Origin: an uncultured Caulobacter sp.
Lineage (GTDB): Bacteria; Pseudomonadota; Alphaproteobacteria; Caulobacterales; Caulobacteraceae
DNA: 64,000 nt
NCBI GenBank assembly: GCA_913776195.1
Contig: CAJYMH010000033.1
Span: 1-64,000, forward strand
Direction of reading: 5' to 3'
Shown here: piece after piece, positions 18,606 through 32,609 of the stretch
Numbering within the stretch: position 1 is the first letter of the stretch
Layout: each line of letters begins with the position of its first letter
Position numbers and translations under genes: made by a program
The notes under the pieces: generated by a model
Seen by the model: the letters and a program-made list of their open reading frames with translations, nothing else
Database searches by the model: none
What the model was told of the DNA's origin: nothing

Positions 18606-20413
18606 TCGTCATGAAATCCATCCTGATGGCCGCGTCGGCGGTCTGCGCCCTCGCGTTGCCTGTATTCGCCCATGCCGACGCGGCTTCGGACGCCGTGGCC
18701 CGCTATGTCGCTTGGCGCGGGGGCGCGGCCTTCCAGAAGGCGGACAGCCTGCTCTTGCGCGGCGAAACCGACAACGGGACCTTCAAGGGCTCCCTGGAGC
18801 GCCGCATCGAACCGGGCCGCACGGTTGAGAAGTTCAACATGGGCGGCCTCGTCACCCACCGCGCTTACGTGGGTAAGGCCGGGTGGGCGTTGACCCTCAG
18901 CGGTCAGGTCGAGCCGCAGAACCCCATCGCCGCCGACCAGGCTGAAGCCCGCCGCCGTATCCTGTTTGACGACGCCTTGAATGGGGCTCGCCTGCAGGCG
19001 GACGAAACCTTCGACGGCGAAACCGTACAGGTCCTGCGCATCTCCCTTGGCGGCAAGGACCACTACGACTTGCTGCTCGACCCAGCCACTGGCGCGCTTG
19101 TCGCCGATCGCCTTCGTCAGGACGGTGATGTGACCGAGACCCGTTACAGCGACTGGCGGATGGTCGAGGGCGTGCGCATCCCGTTCCGCCAACAACAGCA
19201 GGTGATCGGCGATCCCATCGGCATGACCTTGACCGTCGCCAAGGCGGACATCGATCCCAAGGCCGACGACAACGCCTTCGCGCAACCAGCCCCGCGCAAG
19301 GTCTACGCATTCGCGGATGGCAAGGCTGCGGATCCGGTCGACTTCGAGTTCTACCTCGGCTCGCGCATTTACATGCCGGTGTCGGTGAACGGAGTGGACA
19401 CGCGCGGCATGCTCGACAGCGGCGCCGAGACCACCGTGCTCGACAAGGCCTTCGCCGAGAGCCTGGGGATCAAGCCATCGGCCTTGGTCACCGTCGTCGG
19501 CACGGGCGGACGCGAGCTGGGTGAACTGGCCTCTGGCGTGACCTTGCGCATCGGCGGCATGGAGCTGCGCAACCTCACCGTCGCCCTGATGGACCTGAAG
19601 CCGATCGCTAACGTCATCGGCCGCCCCCTACCGGTGATCCTGGGCAAGGAGATGTTCAACGAGGTGGTTGTCGATCTGGACTTCGCCGGCCAGAAGATCA
19701 GCTTCCAGGACCCAGCCCGTTTCACGCCGAAGCTCGGTGCCGTGGCGGTTCCGGTGACAAATTCCAACGGACTGCACGCCATCCCCGCCTCCATCGAGGG
19801 GGCGGAGCCGGTGTTGTTCGACTTCGACCTCGGCAACGGCTCGCCGCTGCTAGTCTTCCCCGGCTATTGGAAGCCCCGCAACTTGCTGGCGGACCGTCCG
19901 TCCTCAAAGGCCCTGGCGGGCGCCATCGGCGGGATGAAGCCGCGCAACGTGGCCACCATCAGGACCCTGACCCTCGGCGGCGTCGAACTGAAGGATATTC
20001 CCGCCAACTTCGGCGAGGAGGACGGCAGCGCTCTCGACACCACCCAGACCCTGGGCAACATCGGCATGCCGATCCTCAGCCGGTTCGAGCTGACCACCGA
20101 CTATTCGCGTCACCGCATCCTGCTGAAGCCTCGCCCCGACGCGATCGGCGCGCCATTCACAAAGGACCGCTCGGGCCTGGGGGCCCGTTTAAGCGACGGC
20201 GTCTTCGCCCTGAGCTTTGTCGCGCCCGGCTCTCCCGCCGAGACGGCCGGGCTGAAGACTGGCCAAAAGATCACGGCAGTAAACGGCCAACCGGCGAAGG
20301 ATCTCGCCGTCGCCGGCCTGACCAAGCTGCGCACCGCCGCGGCAGGGCAGACCCTAGTCCTCACCCTCGACACGAGCGAGACGGTGAACCTCGTCCTTAA
20401 GGACTACTTCTGA
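18602..20413 (+). CDS. Exported retropepsin-like aspartyl protease with PDZ domain
   Basis: A 603-aa protein with a signal peptide (MKSILMAASAVCALALPVFAHA). The N-terminal third (about 25-230) looks like the lipoprotein-carrier-like beta domain often seen before peptidases in this group. A retropepsin-type active site follows: GMLDSGAETTVLD with Asp near residue 272, then the flap-like GRELGELASGVTLRIGGMEL and PVILGKEMFNEVVVDLDF. A second, degenerate repeat has FDFDLGNGSPLLV in place of D-S/T-G. A C-terminal PDZ domain (about 520-600, APGSPAETAGLKTGQKITAVNG) ends the protein. It is likely periplasmic. Translational coupling to the regulator suggests that the regulator controls it. Confidence 0.85.
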   Translation: MIVMKSILMAASAVCALALPVFAHADAASDAVARYVAWRGGAAFQKADSLLLRGETDNGTFKGSLERRIEPGRTVEKFNMGGLVTHRAYVGKAGWALTLSGQVEPQNPIAADQAEARRRILFDDALNGARLQADETFDGETVQVLRISLGGKDHYDLLLDPATGALVADRLRQDGDVTETRYSDWRMVEGVRIPFRQQQQVIGDPIGMTLTVAKADIDPKADDNAFAQPAPRKVYAFADGKAADPVDFEFYLGSRIYMPVSVNGVDTRGMLDSGAETTVLDKAFAESLGIKPSALVTVVGTGGRELGELASGVTLRIGGMELRNLTVALMDLKPIANVIGRPLPVILGKEMFNEVVVDLDFAGQKISFQDPARFTPKLGAVAVPVTNSNGLHAIPASIEGAEPVLFDFDLGNGSPLLVFPGYWKPRNLLADRPSSKALAGAIGGMKPRNVATIRTLTLGGVELKDIPANFGEEDGSALDTTQTLGNIGMPILSRFELTTDYSRHRILLKPRPDAIGAPFTKDRSGLGARLSDGVFALSFVAPGSPAETAGLKTGQKITAVNGQPAKDLAVAGLTKLRTAAAGQTLVLTLDTSETVNLVLKDYF

Positions 20414-20416
20414 AGA

Positions 20417-24658
<4,242 letters not shown>

Positions 24659-24662
<4 letters not shown>

Positions 24663-26356
24663 CCGCCGATCAGGGCCCGCGCGGCGGCGCGGGCCGCCTC
24701 AGTGATCTCGGCGCCGGCCAGCATGCGGGCCGTCTCCTCCTCCCGCGCGGCGGGGGACAGCAGCTCGACCTTCGTGCGCAACGCCTCGCCGTCGCCCGCC
24801 TTGGCGATGCGCCAGTGCGCGTGACCGCGCGCGGCGACCTGCGGGCTGTGGGTGACCACCATCACCTGGGCGTTTCCGGCCAGACGGCGCAGGCGCAGAC
24901 CCACGGCGTCAGCCACGGCGCCGCCTACGCCCTGGTCCACCTCGTCGAAGATCATCAGCGGCTGCGCGCCCTCGGCGCGGCCCGCCAGCGCCGCCTTCAG
25001 CGACAGAGCGAAGCGCGCCAGTTCGCCGCCGGACGCGATAGCCCCGATCTCGCCAAACGGGCTGCCCGGGTTGGTCGCCACCTGGAAAGTGATGCGGTCC
25101 ATGCCGGACGGCCCGGCCTTGTCCTCGCCCAGCGGCTCAACCGCCACGCGGAAGCGGGCCTTCTCCAGCTTGAGCGGGACCAGTTCGGCCTCCACCGCCG
25201 CCGCCAGCCGATCCCCCGCCGCCTTGCGTTCGGCCGTCAAGGTTTCCGCAGCGAACAGATAGGCTTCGCGGGCCTCGGCGGCTTCGCGCTCGGCGGTCAC
25301 CAGGCTTTCGCCGACGCTCTCAACCGACTGCAGCTTCTGGGCGTACTCGGCCCGGACCAGCGGCAATTCCTCCACCGAGACGTTGAGCTTGCGGGCCATC
25401 CCGCGCAGGGCGAACAGCCGCTCCTCCGTCTTCTCCAGGCGGTCGGGTTCAAAATCAAAGGCGTCGGCGGCGGAATCCACGGCGGCCGAGGCCTCCTGCG
25501 CCTCCACCAGCGCCCGGTCCACGGATTCGCAGGCGGCCATCAGGCGTGACACCGCCGGCCCATCCGGCGCCGCGCCGGCCTGAATGGCTCGGTCGCGGGC
25601 CCGCTCCAAGGCGCGGAACGCCTGCGCCAAGCGGTTTGACAAGCCGTCGCCTGAAAGCTGCTCCTGGGCGGAGGCGATGTCGGCCAGCGCCTTTTCCGCC
25701 GCCCCCAGCAGCGCCCGTTCTTCCGCCAACTCCGTCTCCTCCCCTTCCCGGGGATCGAGACGATCCAGCTCGCCCAGACGCAAAGTCAGCTCTTCGATCT
25801 CGGCCTCGGCGTTGGCGGCTTGGGTACGCAGGCCTTCCAGCACCTCGCGAGCGGCGCGCCAGGCGCTCCAGGCCGAGGCCACGGCCGACGCGCTCACCGC
25901 CCCATAGGCATCGAGCAGCGGGCGGTGGGTCTTGGGATCAAGCAGGCCGACGGTCTCGTGCTGACCGTGGACCTCCAACAACATGCCGCCCAGGTCTTTC
26001 AACACTCCGACACTGGTGGTCTGGTCATTGACGAAGGCCCGTGACCTTCCGTCCGCGCCTAGCAGACGGCGCAGGACCAGATCCTCGCCCCGGTCGTAGT
26101 CCAGACCCTTCTCGTCGAGATAGGTCCACACGGGATGGTCGGGCTTCAGGGCGAACAGCGCGGTGGCCGATGCTTGCGATGCGCCGCGCCGAACCAGGCC
26201 CGCGTCGGCGCGCATGCCGGTCGCCAGGCCCAGGGAGTCCAGGATGATCGACTTGCCCGCCCCGGTCTCGCCCGTAAGCACGGTGAGGCCTTCGCCGATG
26301 GACAGGTCCAGGCTTTCAATCAGGACGACGTCGCGGATGCCGAGGCCGATGAGCAT
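24659..26356 (-). CDS. recN: DNA repair protein RecN
   Basis: SMC-like ATPase of 565 aa acting at DNA double-strand breaks. Walker A lies in VLTGETGAGKSIILDSLGL near the N-terminus; the long central coiled-coil region (about 160-400) is rich in charged and alanine residues; the C-terminal half has ASGGELARFALSLK (signature motif) and Walker B in PLMIFDEVDQGVGGAVAD, with a final VVTHSPQVAARG switch histidine. It starts MLIGLGIRDVVLIESLDL, the standard opening. It is probably in an operon with bamD, 30 bp upstream. The stop overlaps the convergent M28 gene. Confidence 0.96.
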
Positions 26357-26386
26357 GGGCCCAAGATCGCCGCGAATCTTCTCGGA

Positions 26387-27373
26387 TTAAAGGGGCCAGA
26401 GGCGCTTGAGGAAGCTCTTCTTGGCCTTGGGCTGCGCCTTAACGGCGGGAGTCGCGGCGGCTTCGCCGGCCGGCGTCTTGGCGGCGGCCTCTGATTGCTC
26501 TACCGGCGGCGGCAGGGTGCGGTTCTTTCCGGCGCCCGTCAGGCGCTCCAGATAGCTGCGCTTGGCGCCGGGCGTGCGCGGCTCGATCGCCGGGCGCAGG
26601 CCGCGGTCGTTCAGCAGCCGGTAGGCGTCGCGGTACCAGATATCGTTCGTGTAGTTGTAGCCCAGCACGGCGCCGTTCTTGGTCGCCTCGTCGATCAGGC
26701 CGACGGTCAGATAAGACTCCACCAGACGGTAGAGCGCTTCGGGCGTATGGGTCGTGGTCTGGTACCGGTCGACGACGGTGCGGAACCGGCCGATGGCGGC
26801 CAGGGCGTTGCCGTTGCGCAGATAGTGACGACCGATGGTCATCTCCTTGCCCGCCAGCTGGTCGTTGACCATGTCGATCTTCAGACGCGCATCCAGGGCG
26901 TATTCCGTATTCGGATAGCGCTGGACGACCTCGCGCAGAGAGGCGAGCGCCTGCTCGGTATAGGCTTGGTCGCGTTCAACATCGACGATCTGCTCGAAGT
27001 AGCAGATGGCCTTCAGGTAGTAGGCGTAGACCGTCGACGGATTGCCCGGATACAGCGAGATGAATCGCTCGGCGTCGCCGATGGCCTCGGCGTAGTCGTT
27101 GCCCTGGTAGTGGGCGTAGGCGGTCATCAGAATCGACCGGCGCGACCACTCCGAATACGGGTGCTGACGCTCCACTTCCCGGAAGTAATTGACTGCGTCA
27201 TCCCACTCGCGGCGGTCCAGACGGTCCGCGCCAGTGGCGTAGAGCAGCTCGACCGGGCGCTCCTCGTACTGGATCGTCGGCTTCTTCTTGTTGCCGGCGC
27301 AGCCCGACACAGCAAGGGCTGCGACAAGCGCGGCGCTGACAACGACCGTACGGCTCACAGGGTTACGAAGCAC
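26387..27373 (-). CDS. bamD: Outer membrane protein assembly factor BamD (ComL)
   Basis: Lipoprotein component of the BAM complex, which inserts beta-barrel proteins into the outer membrane. A lipoprotein signal (VVVSAALVAALAVSGC, lipobox VSGC) is followed by five TPR-like repeats beginning RPVELLYATGADRLDRREWDDAVNYFREVERQHPYSEW. The tail after about residue 270 is proline, alanine and lysine-rich, longer than in E. coli. The start is GTG 27373 with a GAGGA ribosome site, and a GAATC (CcrM) site touches the start. It lies downstream of lpxC in the same direction, 88 bp away, and ahead of recN. Confidence 0.93.
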   Translation of the reverse strand: MLRNPVSRTVVVSAALVAALAVSGCAGNKKKPTIQYEERPVELLYATGADRLDRREWDDAVNYFREVERQHPYSEWSRRSILMTAYAHYQGNDYAEAIGDAERFISLYPGNPSTVYAYYLKAICYFEQIVDVERDQAYTEQALASLREVVQRYPNTEYALDARLKIDMVNDQLAGKEMTIGRHYLRNGNALAAIGRFRTVVDRYQTTTHTPEALYRLVESYLTVGLIDEATKNGAVLGYNYTNDIWYRDAYRLLNDRGLRPAIEPRTPGAKRSYLERLTGAGKNRTLPPPVEQSEAAAKTPAGEAAATPAVKAQPKAKKSFLKRLWPL

Positions 27374-27461
27374 GAATCCTCACCGGGTAGAACAAATCGC
27401 GCGCCCCCGCGCCGTCAGCGCTTCTACACCACCCATGAGCGGGCGCAAACGCAGAGAAAGC

Positions 27462-28358
27462 TCAGACGGCTTCGGCGAGATCGGCGGCGTAGGTGCGGAT
27501 GCGCCAGGCCGAGGGATTGGCGACCACCGCGCGGGCCAGAGCGTTGTTCAGACCATGACCAGCCAGCACGCCTTCGAAGCGGCCGAGAATGGGCGAACCG
27601 AGCACGTACAGGTCGCCGATGGCGTCCAAGGCCTTGTGGCGCACGAACTCGTCCGGACGGCGCAGGCCTTCGGGATTCAGCACCCGGTCGCCGTCGATGA
27701 CAACCGCGTTCTCCATGGAGCCGCCGCGGGCCAGGCCGATGGCGCGCAGCGCCTCGACCTCGTGCACGAAGCCGAAAGTGCGGCAGTTCGACAGCTCTTG
27801 GCGGAATGTCTGCTCATCCATCTCAAGATCGACGCGCTGACGGCCGATGGCCTTGCTGCCGAAGGCGATCTCGAAAGCGACCTCAAAGCTCTCCGACGGT
27901 GTCAGGACAGCGCGCTTGTCGCCGTCCGTCACCTCGATCGGGCGTAGGATTTCGATATAGCGGCGCGGCGCTTCCTGGCGGCGATGGCCGGCGCGGTCCA
28001 GCATCTGGACGAAAGGCTCGGCCGAGCCGTCCATGATCGGCACTTCCGGGCCGTCGAGCTCGACGATGGCGTTGTCGATATTCAGGGCGGCCAGGGCGGC
28101 CATCAGGTGCTCGATGGTCGAGACCGAGACGCCGGCGGCGTTGTTGATCACGGTGCCCAACTGGGTCTTGCCCACGGACTGAGCCGTGGCCGGCACGATG
28201 TTGTCGCGATCGGTCACATCGGTGCGGACGAAGACGACGCCGGTCTCAACGGCAGCCGGGCGGATAGCCACCCGAACGCGCGCACCGGTGTGCAGACCGA
28301 CGCCGGCGAAGATCGCCGGCCCTGCCACGGTGTGCTGAAAATGCGTTGCTGCAGACAC
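27462..28358 (-). CDS. lpxC: UDP-3-O-acyl-N-acetylglucosamine deacetylase LpxC
   Basis: Zinc deacetylase of 298 aa for the first committed step of lipid A synthesis. The zinc ligands are visible: H in STIEHLMAALAAL (residue 84), and H and D in VRHKALDAIGDLYVLG, with the general-acid region GHGLNNALARA near the C-terminus. The frame is open for 30 codons upstream, but GTG 28358 (VSAATHFQHTV) has an AAGGA ribosome site six bases before it and matches homologues. It is the last gene of the extended dcw region, separated from ftsZ by a strong terminator, so it needs its own promoter within 28359-28500; I could not pick one with confidence. Confidence 0.95.
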   Translation of the reverse strand: MSAATHFQHTVAGPAIFAGVGLHTGARVRVAIRPAAVETGVVFVRTDVTDRDNIVPATAQSVGKTQLGTVINNAAGVSVSTIEHLMAALAALNIDNAIVELDGPEVPIMDGSAEPFVQMLDRAGHRRQEAPRRYIEILRPIEVTDGDKRAVLTPSESFEVAFEIAFGSKAIGRQRVDLEMDEQTFRQELSNCRTFGFVHEVEALRAIGLARGGSMENAVVIDGDRVLNPEGLRRPDEFVRHKALDAIGDLYVLGSPILGRFEGVLAGHGLNNALARAVVANPSAWRIRTYAADLAEAV

Positions 28359-28500
28359 GAGCGATCCTTCGAAACAAACATAACCGTCAAAGACGCAGAC
28401 GGTTTCACGCCCCAGTTTCGATTTAAGGGGCGGCTTGCTGCACCGCAAAACAAGTCCTGTTTCGGATTGTTTCTCGCGCAGAGCGTTGAAAAATATGGCG

Positions 28501-28534
28501 AAAATAAAACACGCCCCGCGCGGGGCGGGGCGTG
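28501..28534 (-). terminator. Rho-independent terminator after ftsZ
   Basis: On the minus strand, 29 bases after the ftsZ stop, CACGCCCCGC and GCGGGGCGTG form a perfect 10-bp stem with a five-base loop (28510-28534), followed directly by TTTTATTTT. This is an intrinsic terminator separating the ftsZ message from lpxC. Confidence 0.9.
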
Positions 28535-28562
28535 CTCAAAGCCTGATTTTGGCCTTTTTTTC

Positions 28563-30053
28563 TTAGTTGGCGAGACGGCGCAGGAAGGACGGGATCTCCA
28601 GGTCTTCGCCTTCGTCGTTCAGTTCCTGCTCGATCGGCTGCGCGATCGGGCGGGCCGAACCACCACCGGCGACGGCGCGGGTCGGCGCAGGCGTCGGCGC
28701 GGCGTCGTAGCGCGGACGGCCGCCGAATAGGCTGAAGAAGCCGCTCTTCTGACGCGGCTCTTCCGCATAGCGGTTGTCCACGAACATCGGCTCGTCCTCG
28801 ACCACGTCATCCACCGACGGATCGACGATGCGGGCCACCGGCTGCAGCGGGGCCGGTTCGGGCGCATACTCGGCGACCGGTTCGGCGGCGTAGAGGTCGG
28901 CTTGAGCGATCTCCGGTTCGATCTCGGCGACCGGCTCGACATAGGCGGGCTCGGACGCGGCGACCGGCTCAGGCGCGGCGGCGACCGGAGCGGTGAAGGT
29001 GGAAGCCGGAGCGGCCTTTTCCACGATCAGTGGCGCGGCGCCGGTGTTTTGGGTGCGGGTGGAGCGCGGTTCCGCCGCGATCATCGCGGCGCCGTCCATG
29101 CCGGTGGCGACCACCGACACGCGGATCACGCCGTCCAGCGACGGATCGAAGGCTGCGCCGAAGATGATGTTGGCTTCCGGATCGACCTGATCGGAGATGG
29201 CGTTGGCCGCCTCGTCCACTTCCAGCAGGGTCATGTCCAGGCCCCCGGTCACGTTGACCAGCACGGCCTTGGCGCCCTTCAGCGAAACTTCGTCCAGAAG
29301 CGGGTTCTGGATGGCGTTCTGCGCCGCCATCAGGGCGCGGTCTTCGCCGGTCGCCTCGCCCGTGCCCATCATCGCCTTGCCCATCTCGGTCATGACCGTG
29401 CGGACGTCGGCGAAGTCGAGGTTGATCAGACCCGGCAGCACCATCAGGTCGGTGATGGAGCGCACGCCCGAGTGCAGCACCTGGTCGGCCATGCCGAAGG
29501 CTTCGGCGAAGGTCGTCCGCTCATTGGCGAGACGGAACAGGTTCTGGTTCGGAATGACGATCAGGGTGTCGACGTAGCGCTGCAGCTCGGCGATGCCCGA
29601 GTCCGCCAGGCGCATGCGGTGACGACCTTCGAAGTGGAAGGGCTTGGTCACCACGCCGACGGTGAGGATGCCGCGCTCGCGGGCCGCTTTGGCGATGATC
29701 GGCGCGGCGCCGGTGCCGGTGCCGCCGCCCATGCCGGCGGTGATGAAGACCATGTGGGCCCCGTCGAGGTGCTCGCCGATCTCCGGGAAGCTCTCTTCAG
29801 CGGCGCTCATGCCGACTTCAGGATGCGCGCCGGCGCCGAGGCCTTGCGTGACCTGCACGCCGAGCTGGATGCGACGGTCGGTCTTGGCGAACTGGAGCTG
29901 CTGCGCATCGGTGTTGCCGACCACGAACTCCACGCCCTCGAGGCCCGCCTCGATCATGTTGTTGACGGCGTTGCCCCCGGCGCCGCCGACCCCGAAGACG
30001 ACGATGCGGGGCTTCAATTCAGTCGTCCGCGGCGCCGAGAGAGAAATAGCCAT
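28563..30053 (-). CDS. ftsZ: Cell division protein FtsZ
   Basis: Tubulin-like GTPase of 496 aa that polymerises into the division ring. The GTPase core (about 1-320) opens [20 protein letters not shown], has the tubulin signature GGGTGTGAA at 109-117 and the T7-type synergy segment near [12 protein letters not shown] long acidic, proline-rich linker of about 160 residues follows, then the conserved C-terminal peptide [12 protein letters not shown] that binds FtsA and other partners. The ATG at 30053 ([12 protein letters not shown]) fits homologues; the frame is open for 11 codons more. The long linker is typical of Caulobacteraceae. The 302-bp leader carries a promoter, a CtrA box and GANTC sites. 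Confidence 0.97.
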   Translation of the reverse strand: MAISLSAPRTTELKPRIVVFGVGGAGGNAVNNMIEAGLEGVEFVVGNTDAQQLQFAKTDRRIQLGVQVTQGLGAGAHPEVGMSAAEESFPEIGEHLDGAHMVFITAGMGGGTGTGAAPIIAKAARERGILTVGVVTKPFHFEGRHRMRLADSGIAELQRYVDTLIVIPNQNLFRLANERTTFAEAFGMADQVLHSGVRSITDLMVLPGLINLDFADVRTVMTEMGKAMMGTGEATGEDRALMAAQNAIQNPLLDEVSLKGAKAVLVNVTGGLDMTLLEVDEAANAISDQVDPEANIIFGAAFDPSLDGVIRVSVVATGMDGAAMIAAEPRSTRTQNTGAAPLIVEKAAPASTFTAPVAAAPEPVAASEPAYVEPVAEIEPEIAQADLYAAEPVAEYAPEPAPLQPVARIVDPSVDDVVEDEPMFVDNRYAEEPRQKSGFFSLFGGRPRYDAAPTPAPTRAVAGGGSARPIAQPIEQELNDEGEDLEIPSFLRRLAN

Positions 30054-30154
30054 CTTTTTGGACCCCAAGTCCTTCGCCGAAGTCATCGAGGGTTAAGGCG
30101 ACCCACCTCGCCCGCCCGTCGACGACGGTTCGGTTAACAGTTGAACCACCATCG

Positions 30155-30169
30155 TTAATTGGCAGTTAA
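30155..30169 (-). promoter_or_regulatory. CtrA binding box (TTAA-N7-TTAA) at the ftsZ promoter
   Basis: A perfect TTAA-N7-TTAA motif occupies 30155-30169, followed by C on both strands, giving the full TTAA-N7-TTAAC form of the CtrA box in both directions. It lies directly after the proposed -10 and would cover the transcription start, the arrangement expected for repression. In Caulobacter crescentus, CtrA represses ftsZ, so a like role here is well supported. Further TTAAC half-sites occur at 30134-30138 and 30279-30283. Confidence 0.85.
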
Positions 30170-30170
30170 C

Positions 30171-30197
30171 TGCATACGCTGAGTCGGAAGGCGTCAA
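30171..30197 (-). promoter_or_regulatory. Candidate ftsZ promoter
   Basis: Minus strand TTGACG (30197-30192) is followed after 15 bp by TATGCA (30176-30171). The spacing is short for sigma-70, so an overlapping -10 is possible, but the TTGACG hexamer matches the alphaproteobacterial -35. A GAGTC CcrM site (30181-30185) lies between the hexamers, and the CtrA box begins 2 bp downstream of the -10. The leader would be about 110 nt. Confidence 0.55.
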
Positions 30198-30354
30198 AGA
30201 GGCGGAAAACCGAATTTTCCTTGTTGCCTCAAGGAAATGCCGAGTCGAACCGGGCTTCTCTGTGGACAGTTCCAGGCGTTAACCAGCCTGCGGCGAATTA
30301 ACCATGAGTCGGATTCGCCACCCGCCAGGAGCGACGAATCTCCTTTTGCGATTC
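30181..30354. promoter_or_regulatory. Cluster of six GANTC (CcrM methylation) sites upstream of ftsZ
   Basis: GANTC occurs at 30181-30185, 30242-30246, 30306-30310, 30312-30316, 30336-30340 and 30350-30354. For DNA of this G+C content, a rough estimate from base composition is about half a site in 174 bp. CcrM methylation of GANTC is known to activate ftsZ and mipZ transcription in Caulobacter. The 302-bp stretch 30054-30355 between ftsZ and ftsA contains these sites, the promoter and the CtrA box; I see no gene or tRNA in it. Confidence 0.8.
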
Positions 30355-30355
30355 C

Positions 30356-31681
30356 CTAGAGATTGTCGCGCAGCCAGGCCGCCGCGCGCGCCAGCGCGCC
30401 GGCCGCCGGATCAACCGGCTCACGACGCACCTTCTGGCCCATCAGCTGCTTGGACGAGACCACTTCACGCGGACCGAAAGCGGCGCGTTGCAACACCCCG
30501 GCCGAAGCGCAGAACGCGGGACCTGACGCCGCGTCGGCGAGATGCGGCAGGCGACGCGGTCGACCCAGGCGGACCGGACGGTCGAACACACGCACGGCCA
30601 CCTCGCGCACGCCGGCCAGCTGGCTCGCGCCGCCGGTCAGGACGATGCCCGCGCCCGGCTCAACCGGCGCGCCGGAAGCCTTCAGGCGCTCGCGCAGCAG
30701 CTCCAGCGTCTCTTCCACGCGCGGTGCGATGATGCCCTTCAGCATGGAGCGCGGAGCCACCACTGGACCGGCGCCCGGATCGTCGCCCCGCGGCGGAGCC
30801 TCGATCATCTCGCGGTCTTCGTTAGAGGACGCGATGGCGGAACCGTGAAGGTTCTTGATGCGCTCGGCGCCGACCAGCGAGGTCGACAGGCCGCGGGCGA
30901 TGTCCTGAGTCACATGGCCGCCGCCGACCGGCAGGCTGTCCACATGGACCAGGGCGCCGTCATTGAACACCGCGACCGAGGTCGAGCCGCCGCCCATGTC
31001 GATGCAGACAGCGCCGAGATCCATCTCGTCTTCCTCCAGCGCCGCCAGCGCCGAAGCGAACGGCGCGGCCACCACGCCCTCGAAGGACAGGTGGGCGCGC
31101 TCGATGCAGTGGTTGAGGGTGTGGAAGACGTTCTCGTTGATCGAGACGACCAGCAACTCCAGGCCCAGCGCGCGGCCGAACATGGCGCGCGGATCCTTGA
31201 CGCCCTTCTGGCCGTCGACCGACCAGGCCATGGGCAGCATGTGGATCGGCTTGCGGCCGGGCAGCTTGACCTGGGACAGGGCCGAGCCGATGGCGCGCGA
31301 CAGGTCAGCGTCGCCGATGGGGCGGGCGCCGAGCGAGACCTGGGCGCGGACGCGATGGCTGGCCAGCTGACCGCCGGCGGTCGACACGGTGACGCCCTGG
31401 ACGGACACGCCGGCCACGGTCTCGGCACGCTCAACGGCCTGGGCGATGGCCTGGGCGGCCTCATCGAGGTTGACGATCGCGCCGCCGCGCACGCCGCGCG
31501 ACTGCACATAGCCGACGCCGGCCGTGGTCAAGGCGCGCTCCTCGCGCTTGATCCCTTCACCCTTCATGATGAAGCAGCTGACCTTGGACGCGCCAAGATC
31601 AACCGTGGCGATGACCGGCTGGCGCTGGAGCGCCGCCTTCAGGCCGTCCCGGGCCTCTCGCCTTTCTTCAATCCTCGACAT
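30356..31681 (-). CDS. ftsA: Cell division protein FtsA
   Basis: Actin-like protein of 441 aa that tethers FtsZ filaments to the membrane and recruits later division proteins. The ATPase fold shows IATVDLGASKVSCFIMKG (phosphate 1), the FtsA-specific 1C subdomain (about 90-170), VCIDMGGGSTSVAVF (phosphate 2) and GIVLTGGASQLAGVREVA (adenosine). The C-terminus RAAAWLRDNL is the amphipathic membrane helix. The ATG at 31681 (MSRIEERREA) is chosen; the frame is open upstream inside ftsQ. It begins 28 bp after the ftsQ stop, so ftsQ and ftsA are likely co-transcribed. Confidence 0.95.
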   Translation of the reverse strand: MSRIEERREARDGLKAALQRQPVIATVDLGASKVSCFIMKGEGIKREERALTTAGVGYVQSRGVRGGAIVNLDEAAQAIAQAVERAETVAGVSVQGVTVSTAGGQLASHRVRAQVSLGARPIGDADLSRAIGSALSQVKLPGRKPIHMLPMAWSVDGQKGVKDPRAMFGRALGLELLVVSINENVFHTLNHCIERAHLSFEGVVAAPFASALAALEEDEMDLGAVCIDMGGGSTSVAVFNDGALVHVDSLPVGGGHVTQDIARGLSTSLVGAERIKNLHGSAIASSNEDREMIEAPPRGDDPGAGPVVAPRSMLKGIIAPRVEETLELLRERLKASGAPVEPGAGIVLTGGASQLAGVREVAVRVFDRPVRLGRPRRLPHLADAASGPAFCASAGVLQRAAFGPREVVSSKQLMGQKVRREPVDPAAGALARAAAWLRDNL

Positions 31682-31709
31682 CGAGTTCCCCAACCCAGCT
31701 TTCTGCCTT

Positions 31710-32609
31710 CTACGCGCCACCAGCCACCATCTGGCCGATGGCCGGAGCGTCCTTCGGACGCACCGCAATCATTTCGGGATCACGCAGATCGATGCGCGCG
31801 AACCCGAGGTCCAAAATTCTCTGACGCTGATCCAGCTGGTCGAGCTGGATCAGGGCCGCCTCCTCATCAATCGCGGGAAGCTGGACGAGCGAGCCGTCCT
31901 TCAAACGCAGGTCCCAGCGGCGCTGGTCCACGCGGACCATGGCCTCCAGGCGGTCGGTGAGGCGCTGACGCTGCGCCACCGCCGGCAGAATGGCCGGAGC
32001 AGCGACATCCGCGCCGGCGCCGACGATCAGCGGCAGTTGCGGGAACCGTCCCGGATCGGCCTCGGTGATCGCCCCGCCCTCCCCGTCGATGACGACGGTG
32101 CGGCCGGCGTGTTGCCAGACGGCGGTAGGACGACGTTCCTTGACGGCCAGAACCAGGGTGTCCGGCAGAAGGCGCACGACCTTCACCTCCTTGACCCAAC
32201 CTACCGACTGCACGCGCTGACGGACCTGCTCCAGGTCCAGGCCGAGCAGCGGCTGATCCTTGTAGAGGCCGGAGGCCCGCAGGATGTCCGGCGACGCCAT
32301 CGCCGACGCCCCCTGCACATGAACGGCTTTCAGCCGAAAGCCCATGGCGGCGAAGCGGTTGTCGATCCCCGTGGAGACGCCGTCGGCGAGGCGCTGGGCG
32401 CGGCCGCCAGTGGCCAGCATGACCACGACGCCCAGAACCAGTACGGCGCCGCCAGCGGCCAGCAGCACTTTCGGAGAAAGCGACGGACGTGCGGGGGCCG
32501 CCCCCGGCGCAGGCTTTTTCGCCGCGCGCGTGTTTACCGGACTAGCGGGCTTTCTGACCCGAGGCTTGGCTTCATTATTTTGCCGAGCCCCCCGCTGCGC
32601 CGCGGGCAT
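31710..32609 (-). CDS. ftsQ: Cell division protein FtsQ
   Basis: Bitopic divisome protein of 299 aa linking FtsA/FtsZ to the periplasmic FtsL and FtsB. A basic N-terminal tail (about 45 residues) precedes one transmembrane helix (about 49-66, [19 protein letters not shown]). The POTRA domain follows ([20 protein letters not shown] and [17 protein letters not shown]), then the FtsQ beta domain ([18 protein letters not shown]). Its start overlaps the end of ddl by 35 bp. Confidence 0.93.
   Translation of the reverse strand: MPAAQRGARQNNEAKPRVRKPASPVNTRAAKKPAPGAAPARPSLSPKVLLAAGGAVLVLGVVVMLATGGRAQRLADGVSTGIDNRFAAMGFRLKAVHVQGASAMASPDILRASGLYKDQPLLGLDLEQVRQRVQSVGWVKEVKVVRLLPDTLVLAVKERRPTAVWQHAGRTVVIDGEGGAITEADPGRFPQLPLIVGAGADVAAPAILPAVAQRQRLTDRLEAMVRVDQRRWDLRLKDGSLVQLPAIDEEAALIQLDQLDQRQRILDLGFARIDLRDPEMIAVRPKDAPAIGQMVAGGA

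Noticed and set aside
30236-30260. GGTTCGACTCGGC on the minus strand, resembling a tRNA T-arm
   Set aside because: No acceptor stem, anticodon arm or CCA end can be built around it; the pattern is explained by a GANTC site.
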